A DNA stretch of 64,000 nucleotides from Saprospiraceae bacterium (GTDB taxonomy: Bacteria > Bacteroidota > Bacteroidia > Chitinophagales > Saprospiraceae): positions 832,117 to 896,116 of the forward strand of contig JADJJL010000007.1 in the NCBI GenBank assembly GCA_016710265.1. The letters run 5' to 3'. Position 1 is the first letter of the stretch. Each line of letters starts with the position of its first letter. The notes under the pieces are model-generated. The model was not told the origin of the DNA. It ran no database searches and was given only the letters and a program-made list of their open reading frames with translations. Shown in pieces: positions 28,012 to 35,834 of this stretch. The position numbers were made by a program, and so were the translations under genes.

Positions 28012-28292
28012 GCCTTTCTAAAAGGCGGCACTTCTTTTTGCACCTCTCCTTCTTCAATTCCTATTTTTTAAGCCAACGCTGTTGGGCAGATTTTGGTCCG
28101 TCGGATTTTGTCGCTACGATATCCAACCTGTTCGATTAAACATTCGTCATTCTAACTAAATAAATATTCTCTGTAGCGACAAAAAATACGGCTTTTTCTC
28201 CTTTTGATCCTTTTTCTAAGTTGAAATACCCTCTCATGTAAAAATTTACGTAACCAAAATCTGCCTGTTTGGGGCCGCTGGTTTAGAAAGGC
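28012..28292 (+). repeat. 281-bp nested inverted-repeat (MITE-like) element, copy A
   Basis: The element is bounded by perfect 11-bp terminal inverted repeats GCCTTTCTAAA / TTTAGAAAGGC (28012-28022, 28282-28292). Inside are GCAGATTTTGGT / ACCAAAATCTGC (28086-28097, 28253-28264) and TTTTGTCGCTAC / GTAGCGACAAAA (28106-28117, 28173-28184). The 226 bp at 28071-28296 are almost identical to the reverse complement of 49548-49773. It has no coding capacity. The three-tier palindrome and equal length of both copies suggest a mobile non-autonomous element or a structured RNA/DNA element. Confidence 0.8.
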
Positions 28293-28340
28293 TCTTTTAA
28301 TTTCATTAAGAACAAAATTTACGGTCAAACGAAAAGCTGG

Positions 28341-28534
28341 ATTTAAGAGCCGGCCTAGGGCTTTGCAGCTCGGGACCCATACGATGAAGAAGGCGCCCGA
28401 GCTAAAAACTGTCTGAGCACCGCAGGTGTGAGTTTTTTTAGCTCAGCCTTCGAGTCGCTAATGGGTGAGCGAGAGGCCCAGCCGGTGGCTTTTCTTTGCT
28501 TACTTTCTTTTGGCCACGCAAAAGAAAGTAAGAA
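28341..28534. repeat. cluster of REP/BIME-like palindromes
   Basis: Two strong hairpins occur. GAGCTAAAAACT pairs with AGTTTTTTTAGCTC (28399-28410 and 28431-28444), and CTTACTTTCTTTT pairs perfectly with AAAAGAAAGTAAG (28499-28511 and 28520-28532). A third partial copy of the right arm, CCAAAAGAAAGTAAGAA, is at 28614-28630. The stretch is more GC-rich than its surroundings. I see no gene in it. Confidence 0.6.
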
Positions 28535-28772
28535 ATCATTTAGCGATAACTAATTTCGGTTTGAACATTCAATTAATCCTATATCGCAGTTCGTTCAAAA
28601 GTATTTTAGCTAACCAAAAGAAAGTAAGAATTTAAAAAATTCTATATCCATCCTTTACTTAAAGTTTGACAAGTGGCACTTTCATTCTAATTCTGAATCT
28701 TGCAAGTAATATCTAAAATAGAAATCTAGACTTATGCATAAAGATCAAAAAGAAATCTTTGGTTAATCCAAA

Positions 28773-29387
28773 CTATTTATTTGCCTCCAACTTACTTAAT
28801 ATATAAGAAGAAATAATTTCCACCCCAATTCCAAAGTGATCGTTGTTGTGAATGGTTAAATCAATCTTGTCCAAATAGGGTTGGATGAATTGTTGGTAAG
28901 CGGGTGAGACATGGTACTGATATCTATATAAAACATCTTCCAATGGATAGTTTCTCTCTTGTTGATCGCGTTTAATTCTTCGGATTAATTTTAATTCATC
29001 CCTGGCGTGAATCAAAATACTTAAATTCAATAAAGATCTGACCAAGGGTCGGTGCAAAATAAATAAACCTTCTACAATCAGAACAGGTGCTGGAAATACT
29101 TCAATTTGTTTTGGAGTAGCTAGATCATTGTTAAAAGTGTATTCTCGGAGCACGACCGTTTGCCCATCCAACAATGATTTAACATCATTGATCAATCTCT
29201 GCTCATCGATGGCATCAGGTATGTCAAAATTGAGAACACCATTTGGATCTTCAAATTGTTGGTTACGTGGTTTATAATAATTGTCTTCAGAAATAATCGC
29301 AAGTTGATTCTCTGCAAATCTAGATCTAAGTTCTTTAATAAATGCCGTTTTTCCACTGCCGCTGCCTCCTGTGATTCCGATGATCAT
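28773..29387 (-). CDS. udk: uridine kinase
   Basis: A 204-aa P-loop kinase. It begins MIIGITGGSGSGKT (Walker A at residues 7-14), has the SEDNYYKPR substrate-binding loop near residue 34, FDIPDAID near residue 54, VLIVEGLFIL (Walker B-like) near residue 105 and RRIKRDQQER near the lid. Length fits Udk (about 205-215 aa). It phosphorylates uridine or cytidine in pyrimidine salvage in the cytoplasm. The divergent neighbour is a concentrative nucleoside transporter, so uptake and phosphorylation are coupled. Confidence 0.92.
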   Translation of the reverse strand: MIIGITGGSGSGKTAFIKELRSRFAENQLAIISEDNYYKPRNQQFEDPNGVLNFDIPDAIDEQRLINDVKSLLDGQTVVLREYTFNNDLATPKQIEVFPAPVLIVEGLFILHRPLVRSLLNLSILIHARDELKLIRRIKRDQQERNYPLEDVLYRYQYHVSPAYQQFIQPYLDKIDLTIHNNDHFGIGVEIISSYILSKLEANK

Positions 29388-29475
29388 ACTTCAAGTTATT
29401 GTTGTCGTCTAAAAACTAATCGCCAAAGTTCTACAAAATCTACTAATTTTCCCTTCTAAAACAAAAACCAACCAT

Positions 29476-30753
29476 ATGATTCAGATATTCAGGGGTCTCC
29501 TTGGTATTCTTATACTATTGGCTATCTGCTATTTAATAAGCCGAAACCGTAAAAAAATTGATTGGAAGATGGTTGGATCTGGATTGGTCTTGCAATTAGT
29601 TTTAGCTTTCTGTCTGATTGAAGTTGGTTGGATTCGAAAGATTTTTGAAGTGGTGGTCCGATTTTTTTCGGTCATGATCGAAGCCAGCCAACAATCTTCA
29701 CAATTTCTCTTTGGCGATTTGGCCAAACCCGGTACACCCTATGGATTCGCCTTTTTGGTTTTACCTACCATTATCTTTTTTTCTGCGCTTTCCTCGGTCC
29801 TTTATTATTTTGGAATTCTACAAAAAGTGGTAGGAGGTTTTGCTTGGCTCATGCGCAAAACATTTAAATTATCTGGTGCGGAAAGTCTCGCTACTGCCGC
29901 CAATGTTTTTATTGGACAAACTGAAGCACCGCTGGTTATTAAGCCATACCTTGAACGAATGACCAGATCAGAATTACTCTGTTTGATGGTCGGAGGAATG
30001 GCTACCATAGCGGGTAGTGTGTTTGGTGCATACATGGGCATGTTGGGAGGAGCAGATGAAGCAAGTAGAATTTATTTTGGAATGCATCTTTTAACAGCGT
30101 CCATTATTTCTGCTCCTGCAGCCATTATTTGTGCAAAAATGATTTACCCTGAAGATCAAAAAGTAGACAACCAAGTAGAAATAAATCAAGATGAAGTTGG
30201 AAGCAATTTTCTAGATGCTTTATCAAGAGGCACCACCGATGGATTAAAATTGGCCGTCAATGTAGGTGCCATGCTTCTTGCTTTTATGGCTTTCGTTTAT
30301 TTAATCAATATGGGTTTAAATGGTATTGGTTCGTATGGATTGAATGATTGGGTGGTTGAATTTACGAATGGTAGTCATAAGAGTTTTGATTTACAATTTA
30401 TTTTTGGAATTCTGTTTGCCCCAATTGCCTGGATCATCGGGATCGATGTCAATTATATCACGTCCATCGGACAATTGCTTGGAGAAAAAACCATTTTAAA
30501 TGAATTTGTTGCTTATTTATCATTGGGAGAAATGAAAACTGCCGGAATTTTAGATCAGAGATCCATCGTGATTGCAACCTATGCTTTGTGCGGATTTTCA
30601 AATTTTGCGAGCATAGGAATTCAAATTGGAGGAATCAGTGCGATTGCACCGGGTCAAAGAAATAATTTGACTGCTTTTGGATTGTTGGCTTTAATTGGTG
30701 GTACTTTGGCATGCCTGATGACCGCATGCATTGCAGGAGCTTTATACAGATAA
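29476..30753 (+). CDS. NupC/CNT-family concentrative nucleoside transporter
   Basis: A 425-aa polytopic protein with about ten membrane segments and family landmarks: GTPYGFAFLVLPTIIFF-type first core, the ANVFIGQTEAPLVIKPYL motif (G-Q-T-E-A-P, nucleoside and sodium binding), MLGGADEASRIYFGMHLLTAS, and the late LCGFSNFASIGIQIGG repeat. It imports nucleosides with a cation gradient. It is divergently transcribed from the uridine kinase gene, 88 nt apart, consistent with shared salvage regulation, and converges on rimM with a 4-nt gap. Confidence 0.92.
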   Translation: MIQIFRGLLGILILLAICYLISRNRKKIDWKMVGSGLVLQLVLAFCLIEVGWIRKIFEVVVRFFSVMIEASQQSSQFLFGDLAKPGTPYGFAFLVLPTIIFFSALSSVLYYFGILQKVVGGFAWLMRKTFKLSGAESLATAANVFIGQTEAPLVIKPYLERMTRSELLCLMVGGMATIAGSVFGAYMGMLGGADEASRIYFGMHLLTASIISAPAAIICAKMIYPEDQKVDNQVEINQDEVGSNFLDALSRGTTDGLKLAVNVGAMLLAFMAFVYLINMGLNGIGSYGLNDWVVEFTNGSHKSFDLQFIFGILFAPIAWIIGIDVNYITSIGQLLGEKTILNEFVAYLSLGEMKTAGILDQRSIVIATYALCGFSNFASIGIQIGGISAIAPGQRNNLTAFGLLALIGGTLACLMTACIAGALYR

Positions 30754-30757
30754 ATTT

Positions 30758-31279
30758 TTACAAATCCCAGATACCGTCCGGTAATTGCACGGTGATTTCC
30801 ATTTTCTCAGGATCAAGGTGGATGATAAAATCTTCGTGAATTGGAATATGAAAAGTCCGTAAACCGGATTGTATTTCAGCCATCCATTGACCAGGAAATT
30901 CTTGGATGGAAATAATTTTTCCTGAATTCCCTGATTGCTGATCGATGAGTAGATATCCTTCCAAACCCGCACTTTCTTTTTTAGAAACATCCATCTTTTT
31001 GATGGTGGTCTTGGGCAATTTTGCGACGTCTGTAAAAATATCTTTGTGGCTTAACACCTTTGCGTATTCAGGATCTTGCACGTCTTCAAATTTTACAAAA
31101 AACCTTCCATCATCCCGAATTTTTTCTATAAAAAATGGAATGTGGTTTCCTTCATGATAGATGAACAGAACTTTTTGTTTTAAAATATCTTGTCTTAAAT
31201 CCGGATCCAAATCAATTTCCAATTCTCCATTTAATCCATGGGCTTTAAGTGTTTTTCCTGCCTTAATAAATTCGATCAA
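30758..31279 (-). CDS. rimM: ribosome maturation factor RimM
   Basis: The 173-aa protein has the N-terminal RimM beta-barrel start (GKTLKAHGLNGELEI, usual AGxIxxxhGlrGevk) and a C-terminal PRC-barrel with GLEGYLLIDQQSGNSGKI and a final VQLPDGIWDL, close to the usual ending of the family. It binds ribosomal protein S19 and helps 30S assembly. In this genome it is not next to rpsP/trmD but is the third gene of a minus-strand run with mnmA and a lipoprotein, 10 nt after the latter. Confidence 0.9.
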   Translation of the reverse strand: MIEFIKAGKTLKAHGLNGELEIDLDPDLRQDILKQKVLFIYHEGNHIPFFIEKIRDDGRFFVKFEDVQDPEYAKVLSHKDIFTDVAKLPKTTIKKMDVSKKESAGLEGYLLIDQQSGNSGKIISIQEFPGQWMAEIQSGLRTFHIPIHEDFIIHLDPEKMEITVQLPDGIWDL

Positions 31280-31289
31280 AGTAGAATAA

Positions 31290-32045
31290 TTAATTGTAAC
31301 TGTGTAATTTTTGAGTCAGGACAAGTCCTCTCTCAGCCTTATTGTCCCATGGCATACTCATATCATCGATTTGGGTTTTCAGCAACCAAAATTCACGATA
31401 GATTAAACCTATATTTTTGGCGTAACGTGATTCAGCATAAATTTTATTCAGAGCATCTTCGTAATTTACCTCCTCCAGTTGTACAACATCATCGTAGGTT
31501 TTAAAGTCGATGACATCTTTGGATAAAATATTTTTATAAAAATAGGTATCACCATCCCAATAGCTGAATGGTTCATAAAATTCTCCTCGGATGAGTATAC
31601 TGTTTTTATTTGAAAATCGGGATACGCCATTCCACCTTACGAATTTTTTAACCGGATAGGTAAATGCAATAAAATCCAGACCAAATTCTGTCTTGATCAT
31701 CATAGATTTATTAATCGTGATAAAAGAATTGTCAACAAAAAACCAAGGACCTTCTGCAGCATCACTTTTAAAAAAATCCAATGCATATTCTGTTTCACCA
31801 AAGACATTGATGACGGTATCCACGACCTTTACCAAGGTGTAATTGCTGACCGTATCTCGCAGGATAATATTGGTTTTTGTAAAAAAAATAGAATCTGTTT
31901 TATAAATCCATTGCTTTCCAACTGCCAAGGGTGTATAATTGTAACCCAATACCTGAGGATCGAGAGGATCAGTGGTTCGCTCGCATCCTGAATAAACCAA
32001 AATGAATATAAAAAAAAAGAATATATTAAATTTACCTAGGATCAT
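31290..32045 (-). CDS. hypothetical lipoprotein between mnmA and rimM
   Basis: A 251-aa protein with a signal peptide and lipobox (FIFILVYSGC, Cys 21). After the anchor comes a LGYNYTPLAVGKQWIYK run, a pattern common in Bacteroidota lipoproteins of unknown function, then a beta-rich domain. The start overlaps the mnmA stop by 14 nt, so expression is probably coupled. The link to tRNA modification or ribosome assembly may be only transcriptional. Confidence 0.75.
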   Translation of the reverse strand: MILGKFNIFFFFIFILVYSGCERTTDPLDPQVLGYNYTPLAVGKQWIYKTDSIFFTKTNIILRDTVSNYTLVKVVDTVINVFGETEYALDFFKSDAAEGPWFFVDNSFITINKSMMIKTEFGLDFIAFTYPVKKFVRWNGVSRFSNKNSILIRGEFYEPFSYWDGDTYFYKNILSKDVIDFKTYDDVVQLEEVNYEDALNKIYAESRYAKNIGLIYREFWLLKTQIDDMSMPWDNKAERGLVLTQKLHSYN

Positions 32046-33153
32046 TCAGTAAATTTGCAAACAATGAATTTTTAATAATTCCACCACAGACCAGATCATC
32101 ACCTTCGTAGATCACGGCAGACTGTCCCGGCGCAATACCTTTCACACCTGCCGTAAATGCGATATTTAAATTTGCGCCATCTGTGACAATATTGGAAATA
32201 TGACCTGCATCTTTGTATCGGATTTTGGTAATAAATTCTTGATGAGGATCTATTTCGGTATATTTATGCCAGTTGATTTGAGAAACGGCTAATGATGGTC
32301 TTGCCAAATCTTCTTCGTCACCCAAAACCACGGTATTGGTATCCGGATAAATATCGGTTACAAACATGGGTTTTCCAAATGCCTTACCGAGACCCTTGCG
32401 CTGTCCTATAGTGTAAAATGGATATCCATCGTGTGAACCCAAAATATGCCCGTGGCGATCCACAAACATGCCTCCACTGACCTGCTCTTCCAAACCTTCT
32501 ACTCTTCTCTTTAGAAAGCCTCGATAGTCGTTGTCGGGCACAAAGCAAATTTCATAGCTCTCTGCTTTCTTGGCCAAATTGGTATAACCTCGGTCAGCTG
32601 CAATTTTGCGGGTCTCCGATTTTAGCATATTTGCCAATGGAAACTTACTTCTACTCATGGCTTCCTGACTCAAGCCCCATAAAACGTAAGATTGGTCTTT
32701 GTGCAAATCGTTGGCTTTGGAGACATAATACCGATCATTTTCATGGTTGATTTTGGCATAATGACCGGTGGCAATAAATTCACAGTCGAGCCCATCAGCC
32801 CTTTTGAGAAGGGCATTCCACTTGATGTGGGTATTGCACAGGACGCATGGATTGGGGGTTCGGCCAGCAAGATACTCGTCTACAAAATTGTCAATGACCG
32901 CATCGCCAAATTCATCTCTAATGTCAAGTATAAAATGGTGAAATCCCATGTCGACGGCCATTTTTCTGGCGTCTTGCAGAGAATCCAGTGAGCAACAGCC
33001 CGTTTCTTTTTTGGATCCACCGGAAGAGGCATAGTCCCAGGTCTTCATGGTGATGCCAATGACTTCGTAACCTTGCTCGTGTAAAAGCAAAGCTGAAACA
33101 GCGCTATCGATCCCACCACTCATCGCTACCAAAACCCTACCAAGCTTGCTCAT
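32032..33153 (-). CDS. mnmA: tRNA-specific 2-thiouridylase MnmA
   Basis: The 373-aa enzyme shows the PP-loop AMSGGIDSA (residues 10-18), the catalytic first cysteine in NPCVLCN, the GHYA-type motif ATGHYAK, and the second catalytic cysteine in SYEICFVPD. It ends in the beta-barrel domain with PGQSAVIYEGD. It adds sulfur to U34 of tRNA-Lys, -Glu and -Gln. Length fits the family. An early GCCSLDS cysteine pair is also conserved in this branch. It is first gene of the mnmA-lipoprotein-rimM operon. Confidence 0.95.
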   Translation of the reverse strand: MSKLGRVLVAMSGGIDSAVSALLLHEQGYEVIGITMKTWDYASSGGSKKETGCCSLDSLQDARKMAVDMGFHHFILDIRDEFGDAVIDNFVDEYLAGRTPNPCVLCNTHIKWNALLKRADGLDCEFIATGHYAKINHENDRYYVSKANDLHKDQSYVLWGLSQEAMSRSKFPLANMLKSETRKIAADRGYTNLAKKAESYEICFVPDNDYRGFLKRRVEGLEEQVSGGMFVDRHGHILGSHDGYPFYTIGQRKGLGKAFGKPMFVTDIYPDTNTVVLGDEEDLARPSLAVSQINWHKYTEIDPHQEFITKIRYKDAGHISNIVTDGANLNIAFTAGVKGIAPGQSAVIYEGDDLVCGGIIKNSLFANLLNDPR

Positions 33154-33165
33154 CCTTGAAAATCA

Positions 33166-33173
33166 CAAAGTTA
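33166..33173 (-). promoter_or_regulatory. Bacteroidota -7 promoter box for mnmA
   Basis: On the minus strand this reads TAACTTTG, a match to TAnnTTTG, 12 nt before the mnmA ATG at 33153. Confidence 0.45.
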
Positions 33174-33251
33174 ATACATTAAATAATAGTATAATATATA
33201 TTTTAAAAAGATTTTTTTCAAATTTTTAGGTCCGAACTAAAATCCAGTTTA

Positions 33252-33259
33252 TATATTTG
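33252..33259 (+). promoter_or_regulatory. possible promoter box of the tRNA pair
   Basis: TATATTTG matches TAnnTTTG on the plus strand, about 130 nt before tRNA-Gly. No -33 element is obvious, so this is tentative. Confidence 0.3.
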
Positions 33260-33391
33260 CAGCCCAAAAGTAAATTATCAATTACAAAAGTGCCATTGAT
33301 TAACATACTTTTGAGAGTTATTGTTGAATGTTTAGATTTTAAAGGCTGACTTAATGTATTCGTCAGCAGATATTTATAAATATTATATCAT

Positions 33392-33464
<73 letters not shown>

Positions 33465-33473
33465 CATTTTTTG

Positions 33474-33503
33474 AAAAAATCCGCTGGCAAGCGGATTTTT
33501 TTT
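33474..33503 (+). terminator. hairpin with T-run between the two tRNA genes
   Basis: ATCCGCT / AGCGGAT (33479-33485 and 33490-33496), extended by an A-tract and followed by eight T, forms a standard intrinsic terminator 10-15 nt after tRNA-Gly. It would terminate or attenuate before tRNA-Leu. Confidence 0.6.
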
Positions 33504-33589
33504 GCCCAGGTGGTGGAATTGGTAGACACGCAGGACTTAAAATCCTGTTTGCAGTAATGCAAGTGCGGGTTCAAGTCCCGCCCCGGGTA
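33504..33589 (+). tRNA. tRNA-Leu (TAA)
   Basis: An 86-nt class II tRNA with a long variable arm (TTTGCAGTAATGCAAG region). The anticodon stem CAGGA / TCCTG encloses loop CTTAAAA with anticodon TAA at 33538-33540. The T-arm is GCGGG TTCAAGT CCCGC. The acceptor has one A-C mismatch and a G-T pair at the end. CCA is not encoded. A tandem repeat starts only 5 nt downstream. Confidence 0.93.
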
Positions 33590-33593
33590 CAAA

Positions 33594-33995
33594 AATCAGA
33601 ATGAGTGAGAGAAAGAGAATGAGAAAGAATAATGAATTTTACTCATTCTGATTTTTCTCTCATTCTGTTCCTCTTTCTCACACTCTTTCTATTTTTTTTG
33701 TTAATTGAAATTATGTTTGATTTTCAATCAGAATGAGTGAGAGTAGGAGAATGAGAATGAGGAAGAAAAAGCCATACACTCATTCTGATTTTTCTCTCAT
33801 TCTGTTTCTCTTTCTCACTCTCTTTCTTACTTCTTTGTTAATTGAAATTATGTTTGATTTTCAATCAGAATGAGTGAGAGAAAGAGAATGAGAAAGAATA
33901 ATGAATTTTACGCATTCTGATTTTTCTCTCATTCTGTTCCTCTTTCTCACACTCTTTCTACTTTTTTGTTAATTGAAATTATGTTTGATTTTCAA
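33594..33995 (+). repeat. three tandem ~131-137-bp repeats carrying a gene start
   Basis: Units begin near 33594, 33726 and 33863. Each contains AATCAGAATGAGT and its inverse ACTCATTCTGATT (one base changed in unit 3), then purine/pyrimidine-biased AGAATGAG / CTCATTCT tracts, then GTTAATTGAAATT followed by ATGTTTGATTTTCAA. In the third unit this ATG (33981) opens a full gene. In units 1 and 2 (ATG at 33713 and 33850) the reading frame stops after seven codons because the next unit begins. A partial fourth copy of the purine-rich part follows the gene at about 34341-34380. Confidence 0.85.
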
Positions 33996-34328
33996 AAACT
34001 TGAAGTTTATAAAAAGGCACTTTTGCTTCATAATGAACTCAAACCTATATTAAAATCACCCGGAATCAACAAGAATATCGCAGATCAACTTTTCAGGGCT
34101 TCTTTAAGTATTACTTTAAACATCGCTGAAGGTTCTGGTAGATTTACTCAAAAAGACAGGAGGAATTTCTTCATCATCTCAAGATCCTCTGTTTTTGAAT
34201 GTGTCGCCATTTTGGATGTCGTCTCTTCTGATAACTGCTGTTCTAATGAACAATACCTTCATTTGATTTCTTCCGCCGATGAAATTTCCAGAATGCTCTA
34301 TACTATGATTAAAAATTTAGAAAAATAA
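33981..34328 (+). CDS. four-helix-bundle protein, 23S rRNA intervening-sequence (S23) family
   Basis: The 115-aa protein from ATG 33981 has the family core QLFRASLSITLNIAEGSGR and a RRNFFIISRSSVFECVAIL helix, as in TIGR02436/PF05635 proteins, first found inside 23S rRNA intervening sequences and forming pentameric four-helix bundles of unknown function. The frame extends upstream to 33966, but the repeated ATGTTTGATTTTCAA start is clearly the ancestral one. Its promoter region and first five codons are duplicated twice upstream. A truncated homologue follows at 34386 and a decayed one lies at 40011. Confidence 0.85.
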   Translation: MFDFQKLEVYKKALLLHNELKPILKSPGINKNIADQLFRASLSITLNIAEGSGRFTQKDRRNFFIISRSSVFECVAILDVVSSDNCCSNEQYLHLISSADEISRMLYTMIKNLEK

Positions 34329-34385
34329 TCCCAGCGAAAAACAGAATGAGAATGAGTAGGAGAATGAGAATGAATTTTACTCTAT

Positions 34386-34616
34386 CTCGCCTCCTTCTCC
34401 ATCCCCCTAAATATCGCAGAAGCATCCGGCGGATTTTCAAACCCAGATAGACGTAATTTTTATGTCATCGCAAGAAGTTCAGTTTTTGAGTGTGTCGCTA
34501 TTCTGGATATACTTCATGATCAACAATTCATATCGGATTCTCAATTTAACGATTATTTAGAAAAATCTGAAAATCTAAGCAAAATTCTTTTTGCACTGAT
34601 TAAAAAGTATTCATAA
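34386..34616 (+). pseudogene. 5'-truncated four-helix-bundle (S23 family) gene
   Basis: The frame reads ASFSIPLNIAEASGG, then NPDRRNFYVIARSSVFECVA and continues to a stop with LIKKYS, matching the family from the N-I-A-E motif onward. There is no start codon or N-terminal helix; the 5' side is instead the AGAATGAG-type repeat. It is therefore a truncated copy directly behind the intact gene at 33981. Confidence 0.75.
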
Positions 34617-34775
34617 TTTTATTCATTCTAAGAATTAGAACCAACAAGTGTAAGAGCGACTATAATCACTTTTTTTAACTAACTACAAAGTCAAATCAAA
34701 TTGTCAGAATCTGAAAATTAAAATTATTGTTTATTTTTTAATAATCCGAACATATCTAATGTTGCTATAGCCCAT
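34617..34775. other. intergenic, nothing recognised
   Basis: AT-rich sequence between the truncated four-helix-bundle gene and the stop of the barrel-like gene. I see no gene, repeat or clear terminator. Confidence 0.4.
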
Positions 34776-35834
34776 TTAAAATTTAATCTGCAATCCAAGT
34801 TTCATCTGCAAACTCTGATACTTCTGCTCAATCGGTCCTGAAAAAATACTTGCATTAAAAGTTTGATACTGAAAAGCTCCAACAAGAGAAAATCTTTCAC
34901 CTAAATGATATTGAGTGTAAATCCCAGTATTAAAACCTATACCCAATGTTTTCTGCACTTTACTAAGTTTCAGATCTTCTATTTCAGAAATTTCCAATTG
35001 GTCGTTTAAAAGCCTTCCTTTTACCTGATTTGAAATTGAAAACAAAATTCCAGCTTGAATACCCATGGACCAATTTTTAACACTCAGTACATCAATACCA
35101 ATGTTCAAAGGAATATTCCATTGCTGAATCTTATTGTAATGAATTACTTTTCTGGATTTATAATTGATATACCATGCTTCAATATAACTGGAGTCACGAT
35201 TCCCGTTGGAGTACTCTATATCAGCTAGCGTGAGACCATAATTATTGGAAGATTTGGTTTGGTTATATTCAAATTTCTCATTGCGCTGGAGAAATTGAAT
35301 TCCTGATTCAAGATTCCATTTTCTATATTGCATTCCCAAATAAAATGATCCAATCCATTCTTCCAAATTGCTTTCTGACTTCTTTCTCTCCTGTACATAC
35401 ATGGATAAATTGTCATCAGAAGTAACCAGATTTTTAAAGTATCCTCCAACACCCATTTCAGGTCTAAGATAAAAAGAGATAGACTTTCCCTTCATTGAAG
35501 ATTTAGCTTTGTCCTCTAAAAGAGAATCCTTACTACTTTCAATAAATTTTTCGGTCGGTTTATCAGATAATTCAAAGAGATTTTCATTTATACTATCCGA
35601 AGTATCATTACTTGTTTCAGGTAATATGTCATTTTGATTGCTATCCTGAAAGTGAATAAATAGTCCTTCTGATTCCACTAATTTATCAGCACTTACTAAT
35701 TGATGTCTACCGTCTTCAAAAATATCTTTTCTTTCGTCTTTTTCATTTAAAGAATTTTCATTCTTATCCTTGGAGGAATTTTTGACTTGATCTTCACTTT
35801 GGATCTGCAGATTATTATTATTTGCATCATGCAC
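34776..35834 (-). CDS. beta-barrel-like C-terminal half of a split anti-sigma/barrel protein
   Basis: The 352-aa frame opens with a GTG at 35834, but the same frame is open up to the A7 tract at 35859-35865. It begins with the second part of an N/S/D/E-rich linker and then has a barrel-like domain (about residue 120 to end, FYLRPEMGVGGYF to LQMKLGLQIKF) with a C-terminal Phe, as needed for outer-membrane insertion. It has no signal peptide of its own. The intact paralogue at 8392-9696 carries both halves in one chain. I read this as the -1 frame continuation of the next gene, produced by frameshifting, or as a pseudogene half. Confidence 0.7.
   Translation of the reverse strand: MHDANNNNLQIQSEDQVKNSSKDKNENSLNEKDERKDIFEDGRHQLVSADKLVESEGLFIHFQDSNQNDILPETSNDTSDSINENLFELSDKPTEKFIESSKDSLLEDKAKSSMKGKSISFYLRPEMGVGGYFKNLVTSDDNLSMYVQERKKSESNLEEWIGSFYLGMQYRKWNLESGIQFLQRNEKFEYNQTKSSNNYGLTLADIEYSNGNRDSSYIEAWYINYKSRKVIHYNKIQQWNIPLNIGIDVLSVKNWSMGIQAGILFSISNQVKGRLLNDQLEISEIEDLKLSKVQKTLGIGFNTGIYTQYHLGERFSLVGAFQYQTFNASIFSGPIEQKYQSLQMKLGLQIKF

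Noticed and set aside
27901..28700. remnant transposase or rRNA in the GC-richer intergenic region
   Set aside because: No frame of useful length and no recognisable rRNA sequence; only palindromic repeats were seen.
33594..33995. CRISPR array
   Set aside because: Units are long, directly adjacent and include a gene start; there are no short unique spacers and no cas genes.
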